DNA from: JAFGHJ01 sp964523975
GTDB taxonomy: Bacteria; Hydrothermota; UBA3072
Length of the DNA: 9,212 nt
Direction of reading: 5' to 3'
NCBI GenBank assembly: GCA_964523975.1
Contig: CAZGBM010000070.1
Coordinates: 1 to 9,212 of the forward strand
How positions within the stretch are numbered: the first letter of the stretch is position 1; every line of letters starts with the position of its first letter. Below the pieces are notes generated by a model that was given only the letters and a program-made list of their open reading frames with translations, made no database searches and was not told the origin of the DNA. This document shows positions 6,636 to 9,212 of the stretch, one piece after another. A program made the position numbers and the translations under genes.

Positions 6636-6669
6636 AGCGGTGAGCGGATGGCGGTTGGCGGAGAGCGAG
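6636..6669. repeat. Degenerate agcgg(a/t)tggcgg tandem
   Basis: A run of about six short, imperfect GCGG-containing units (AGCGG, TGAGCGG, ATGGCGG, TTGGCGG, AGAGCGAG) just beyond the sufB stop, sharply richer in G than its AT-rich surroundings. It does not form a hairpin followed by T residues, so it is not an obvious terminator. I regard it as dispersed intergenic filler. Nothing else is seen in the stretch 6522-6635. Confidence 0.4.
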
Positions 6670-6676
6670 TATAATT

Positions 6677-7789
6677 CTAAACGCCTTCGCGCGAGGTTGC
6701 CACTTCAATCATCTTATCCAATCTTTTCTTGAGACTTTCGGGCAATCCTTCTATACCTTTCTCGAGAAAACCCCGGACAAGAAGTGAGCGAGCACTATCT
6801 TCATCAAGACCTCTTGACATAAGATAATTGAGCTTTTCGCCCGCAATCTTGCCTATAGAGGCTTCATGTGAAAGTTCGGTATCGATATTACCGGCTTTAA
6901 GTTCGGGAATCGCATAGACCGAACTCTTCTCGTCAAGAAGAAGACCGTTGCACTCGGTATGACCTTTTGTGTTCTTGCCGTTGCCTTCAATATAAGATTT
7001 TAAAATAAGCCGGCTGTTTTCCGATGCTACCCTGCTTATGATTTCACAGCCCGAGTTTTCTCCATTCAAAATACCCCTTGCCCCCATATCAAAGACCGAA
7101 CCTGCTCTGCCATAAATAATGGAATTGAATTTTGCCTTTGCCCCATCCGCGAGATATGCTATCGGGTTACTCTGAATCTCTTTTACCCGTGTTAAAGCGA
7201 TATAATTTGAAGTGAAAACACCATCTTTTCCGACATCTGCAGCAGCCCGCGGATATACGACGACCTCCGCTCCCCAATCGTGAATCATCGTGTAGGTAAG
7301 ATTTGCTCCTTCCCTTACGAACATCTCGGTAACCGCTATATGGCTGCCAAGAGATACCATATTCCCGGTTGCGCAGCCCGTTATAATATTCAATTCGGAA
7401 CCAGGCTCGAGAACAATAATATTATGGAGAATCTGCTTGAACCCCTGACTATGCATGAAAAAACAGGACTGGAAAGGCGCTTCTATCTTTGCTCCTTCTT
7501 TGACATATACGAAACTACCAAGCAGTTCTTTCTGCGAGGCTACTTCTTTGGTAAACTCATCCTGTTCTCTATCCACGAGAGAAAACAGCAAATCTTTCAC
7601 CCAATCGTAAACTTGTAAAGAAAAAGAAATCGGCATAACAATCAGCGAGTCTTCTTTAGATTTTGATTCCGCTGTTTTATCGTCGGCAATCAGAAAAGAA
7701 CCGGATCTCTCCGTCTCTCCCGTTACATCAAAACCAACACGGTGTAACCCGGAAATTTCTTCTTCTAAGTTCTCGTCCTTTTCTTTCAT
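6677..7789 (-). CDS. sufB: SufB/SmsB iron-sulfur cluster scaffold
   Basis: A 370-residue SufB/SufD-family protein on which iron-sulfur clusters are assembled with the ATPase SufC. It is shorter than E. coli SufB (about 495 residues), as usual for the minimal SUF (SMS) version of anaerobes and archaea. The right-handed beta-helix core is followed by the diagnostic C-terminal region: Cys280 in TECNGLLLD and Glu309 in SHEASIGKI. They lie 29 residues apart, exactly as the essential Cys405 and Glu434 of E. coli SufB, and are followed by NYLMSRGLDEDSARSLLVRGF (the SufC-binding end). Its ATG overlaps the sufC stop as ATGA, so the two are co-translated. No sufD, sufS, sufE or sufU is in the window, so the cysteine desulfurase must be elsewhere or sulfide be used directly. 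Translation of this overlap start is helped by the purine-rich AAGGAAGCGAGAG. Confidence 0.92.
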   Translation of the reverse strand: MKEKDENLEEEISGLHRVGFDVTGETERSGSFLIADDKTAESKSKEDSLIVMPISFSLQVYDWVKDLLFSLVDREQDEFTKEVASQKELLGSFVYVKEGAKIEAPFQSCFFMHSQGFKQILHNIIVLEPGSELNIITGCATGNMVSLGSHIAVTEMFVREGANLTYTMIHDWGAEVVVYPRAAADVGKDGVFTSNYIALTRVKEIQSNPIAYLADGAKAKFNSIIYGRAGSVFDMGARGILNGENSGCEIISRVASENSRLILKSYIEGNGKNTKGHTECNGLLLDEKSSVYAIPELKAGNIDTELSHEASIGKIAGEKLNYLMSRGLDEDSARSLLVRGFLEKGIEGLPESLKKRLDKMIEVATSREGV

Positions 7790-8544
7790 TTTTCTCTCGC
7801 TTCCTTAATACATCTCTCAAAACCGAATTTTTTAATCTGGTCAAAGATGTCAAGAGGCGGTCCCGAACACAACATCCTACCGTCCACGATTACGTAACCC
7901 TTATCCGCATGCAATTGTTCAAGAATCATTCCGGAATGAGTTACGATTATACCGCCGTTTTTTCTCTCCCTTATAGGTTTATTCTTCTCCAGTAGCCTTC
8001 TGATGATACCAACCATCAATTTAATACTGTCCACGTCAACACCCGAATCGGGTTCATCGAACATTACAAGCTGGGGAGATTGAGCCAAAAGTTGCAGAAG
8101 CTCATCTTTTTTCCTTTCCCCTCCAGAAAATCCGACATTTACTTCCCTTTCCAGATAATCTTCCATATGTACTTTCCTGGCAATTTCCTCGGAAGTCTTT
8201 TTATCCGGAACCATCGTTTTTAAAAGAAGACCAAGCGTAACACCCTCTACAACCGGAGGGTGCTGATAAGCAAGCCCTATACCAGCCTTCGCTCTTCTTG
8301 TAAGATTCCATTCCAGTATGGAATCCCCTTTATAAAGAATATCTCCGTCAACAACCTTATATTCGGGCAAACCCATAATAGCATTCACGAGCGTGGTCTT
8401 ACCAGAACCATTGGGCCCAAATATAATATGGGTTTCTCCTTCCCTGATAACAAGGTCAATACCCTGCAATAGCCGTTTATCCCCCACCTCCACAGTAAGA
8501 TTTTGAACTTCCAGCAAAACGTTTATATTTTCTATATCACTCAT
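7786..8544 (-). CDS. sufC: SufC/SmsC ABC-type ATPase of Fe-S cluster assembly
   Basis: A 252-residue soluble ABC ATPase that powers cluster assembly on SufB. Seen in order: Walker A GPNGSGKTT (43-51), Q-loop AYQHPP (Q94), signature GFSGGERKK (138-146, the SufC variant, followed by DELLQLL), Walker B LVMFDEP (159-165), the SufC-typical DSGVDVDSIK (166-175), and switch His203 in VTHSGM. It begins the sufC-sufB operon. Upstream, the -10 hexamer ends only nine bases from the ATG and there is no ribosome binding site, so the mRNA looks leaderless. A TTG at codon 10, which would give the family-typical start LEVQNLTV, is an alternative start, also without a good site. Partners missing from the window are a desulfurase and SufD. 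Confidence 0.95.
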   Translation of the reverse strand: MSDIENINVLLEVQNLTVEVGDKRLLQGIDLVIREGETHIIFGPNGSGKTTLVNAIMGLPEYKVVDGDILYKGDSILEWNLTRRAKAGIGLAYQHPPVVEGVTLGLLLKTMVPDKKTSEEIARKVHMEDYLEREVNVGFSGGERKKDELLQLLAQSPQLVMFDEPDSGVDVDSIKLMVGIIRRLLEKNKPIRERKNGGIIVTHSGMILEQLHADKGYVIVDGRMLCSGPPLDIFDQIKKFGFERCIKEAREK

Positions 8545-8553
8545 GTTAAAATT

Positions 8554-8581
8554 ATTTTAAGCTAAAAAAAATTATTGTCAA
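8554..8581 (-). promoter_or_regulatory. Promoter of the sufC-sufB operon
   Basis: On the minus strand TTGACA (8581 to 8576), 16 bp, TAAAAT (8559 to 8554). Transcription would begin near 8547, about three bases before the sufC ATG. Just upstream of the -35 box (8580-8598) is a weak imperfect palindrome, AAGTTG...CAATCTT, which might be an activator or repressor site, but it matches no regulator motif that I can name with confidence. Confidence 0.55.
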
Positions 8582-8627
8582 GTTGATAAAACAATCTTAC
8601 GTCACATTAAAATACATTAGAACTCTT

Positions 8628-8705
8628 ATCACAGAGTACACAGTATTCGAAAATTAAAAATCAAATATAAAAATGTAAAAATACAAATCAAAATTAAAAA
8701 ATGAA
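8628..8705. repeat. Decayed 'cacagagtacacag' and A-rich aaatcaaa repeats
   Basis: ATCACAGAGTACACAG (8628-8643) is a common intergenic repeat type, followed at 8650-8705 by a low-complexity run of AAATCAAAA/AAAATGTAAAA-like units. A similar A/T-rich stretch in the opposite orientation lies at about 8827-8868, so the two arms flank the next repeat as a loose inverted pair. No coding capacity or promoter is seen within it. Confidence 0.4.
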
Positions 8706-8721
8706 CTTAAAAAAAAGAATT

Positions 8722-8786
8722 AGCCACGGATAAACACCCTGATACGGTCGTTCCTCCCTACAGGGCAGGCGGATGTACACAGATAT
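8722..8786. repeat. 'GCCACGGATAAACAC / GGATGTACACAGAT' repeat split by a 33-bp insert
   Basis: The two halves AGCCACGGATAAACAC (8722-8737) and GGATGTACACAGAT (8771-8784) together make a familiar periodic intergenic repeat. Between them lies a foreign 33-bp piece (8738-8770) that contains a hairpin, CCTCCC...GGGCAGG (8753-8769) with a four-base loop and one bulged base. The T run at 8785-8791 is too far from the hairpin to suggest a normal terminator. Confidence 0.4.
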
Positions 8787-8882
8787 TTTTTTATGCCGTC
8801 AGCTGTCTGCTTTATCCCTAAATCCTAATTTCAAAGTTTTGCTCTTTGATTTTTGATATTTCATTTTCCAAAACGCCTGCCC

Positions 8883-8910
8883 TTGACAAAAAGATTATTT
8901 TTATTATAAT
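8883..8910 (+). promoter_or_regulatory. Consensus promoter of the DUF5320-type gene
   Basis: TTGACA (8883-8888), 16 bp, TATAAT (8905-8910): both hexamers are perfect, making it, with that of the small coiled-coil gene, the strongest promoter in the window. The start near 8917 leaves a leader of about 110 nt before the ATG at 9029 and falls inside the Fur-like operator. Confidence 0.75.
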
Positions 8911-8911
8911 T

Positions 8912-8930
8912 GATAATGAAAACCATTTTC
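8912..8930 (+). promoter_or_regulatory. Fur-box-like operator over the transcription start
   Basis: The 19 bases match the classical Fur consensus GATAATGATAATCATTATC at 16 of 19 positions, differing only at positions 9, 12 and 17. The site begins one base after the -10 box and covers the predicted start, the standard place for iron-dependent repression. A related metalloregulator of the Fur family is equally possible. Confidence 0.65.
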
Positions 8931-8951
8931 AATAAGGTAGAGATATTAAAG

Positions 8952-8984
8952 ATGAAGGTTAAGTTGTTTTATGGAGTGTTTTGA
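8952..8984 (+). CDS. Possible 10-residue upstream peptide
   Basis: Reads MKVKLFYGVF and stops, inside the leader between the Fur-box promoter and the DUF5320-type gene. A purine-rich AAGGTAGAG lies ahead of its ATG, but with loose spacing (9 bases to the ATG). It could be a regulatory leader peptide or chance; the main gene has its own strong ribosome site 33 bp further on. Confidence 0.2.
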   Translation: MKVKLFYGVF

Positions 8985-9028
8985 AAAAGTGGTATTAATG
9001 ATTGAAAAGCCAAAAAAAGGAGGCAATT

Positions 9029-9212
9029 ATGCCATTAGGAGATAGAACTGGTCCAGCAGGTTTAGGCCCAATGACGGGTAGAGCTGCAGGTTACTGCGCA
9101 GGGTATTCTGTTCCGGGATATATGAATCCAATTTCGGGTAGAGGTGGTGGTTTTGGTCGTGGTTGGGGAAGAGGTTTTGGTTGGAGGAGAATGAGTTATC
9201 CGTATGGAGCTA
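9029..9212 (+). CDS. DUF5320-type small Gly/Arg-rich protein, 3' truncated by window end
   Basis: The first 61 residues are visible. The start MPLGDRTGPAGLGPMTGRAAGYCAG is the signature of the DUF5320 family (typically MPxGDRTGPxGxGPMTGRxxGYCAG), followed by a glycine-, arginine- and tryptophan-rich stretch (GGGFGRGWGRGFGWRR). The start is fixed by AAGGAGG at 9017-9023, five bases before the ATG. Family members are small proteins of unknown function in anaerobes, often encoded beside dinitrogenase-cofactor (NifX/NifB-like) proteins; from memory they can also neighbour ferrous iron transport genes. One conserved Cys is seen (residue 23). The Fur-like box upstream suggests expression when iron is scarce. 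Divergent from sufC. Confidence 0.85.
   Translation, partial: MPLGDRTGPAGLGPMTGRAAGYCAGYSVPGYMNPISGRGGGFGRGWGRGFGWRRMSYPYGA

Noticed and set aside
6555..6638. 27-residue plus-strand frame (MGRKKTTKKS...)
   Set aside because: No ribosome site or promoter, low-complexity composition, and no recognisable family.

Overview
The window looks like chromosomal DNA of an AT-rich, probably anaerobic, uncultured bacterium. Three things suggest this. There is a two-gene minimal SUF (SMS-type) iron-sulfur scaffold. There is a small glycine-rich DUF5320-type protein behind an iron-responsive promoter. The intergenic DNA is littered with decayed copies of the 'GCCACGAAGACACAAAG' and 'GCCACGGATGAACAC' types of dispersed repeat that I associate with metagenome-derived candidate phyla such as Omnitrophota. 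The phylum guess is weak; the bacterial domain is supported by clear TTGACA/TATAAT-like promoters and Shine-Dalgarno sites.

Layout. Bases 1-484 hold a leftward promoter leaving the window, a strikingly folded RNA-like element (135-329), and the promoter of a drug/metabolite-type permease (485-1387, +). Converging on the permease is a tightly coupled leftward two-gene operon: an intracellular subtilisin-type protease (2700-4085) followed by a ComEC-like metallo-beta-lactamase-fold protein (1484-2695). A 490-bp divergent intergenic region with two promoters and degenerate repeats leads to a PurF-like gene (4577-5980, +). This protein keeps the PRPP loop and four iron-sulfur cysteines but has lost the glutaminase nucleophile and its partners. 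Behind it, on the minus strand, lies a wrecked hybrid histidine kinase: half of a receiver domain, frameshifted (5977-6200), abutting a 63-residue coiled-coil ORF (6196-6387) that still has a promoter and ribosome binding site. Next is the sufC-sufB operon (minus, 8544 to 6677). Divergent from it, after another 480-bp repeat-filled spacer, is a strong promoter with a near-consensus Fur box driving the start of a DUF5320-type gene (9029 to the window end).

How it fits together. Three of the units touch iron or iron-sulfur chemistry: SufBC builds clusters, the PurF-like protein probably carries one, and the Fur-box promoter senses iron. This may be coincidence of neighbourhood. The protease plus metallo-beta-lactamase pair has the look of a self-contained regulated effector module and is the best candidate for an undescribed system. 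The degenerate-glutaminase PurF paralogue and the folded RNA element are the other strong leads. Most promoters found share a 16-bp spacer, and two genes (permease, sufC) appear to be expressed from nearly leaderless transcripts.
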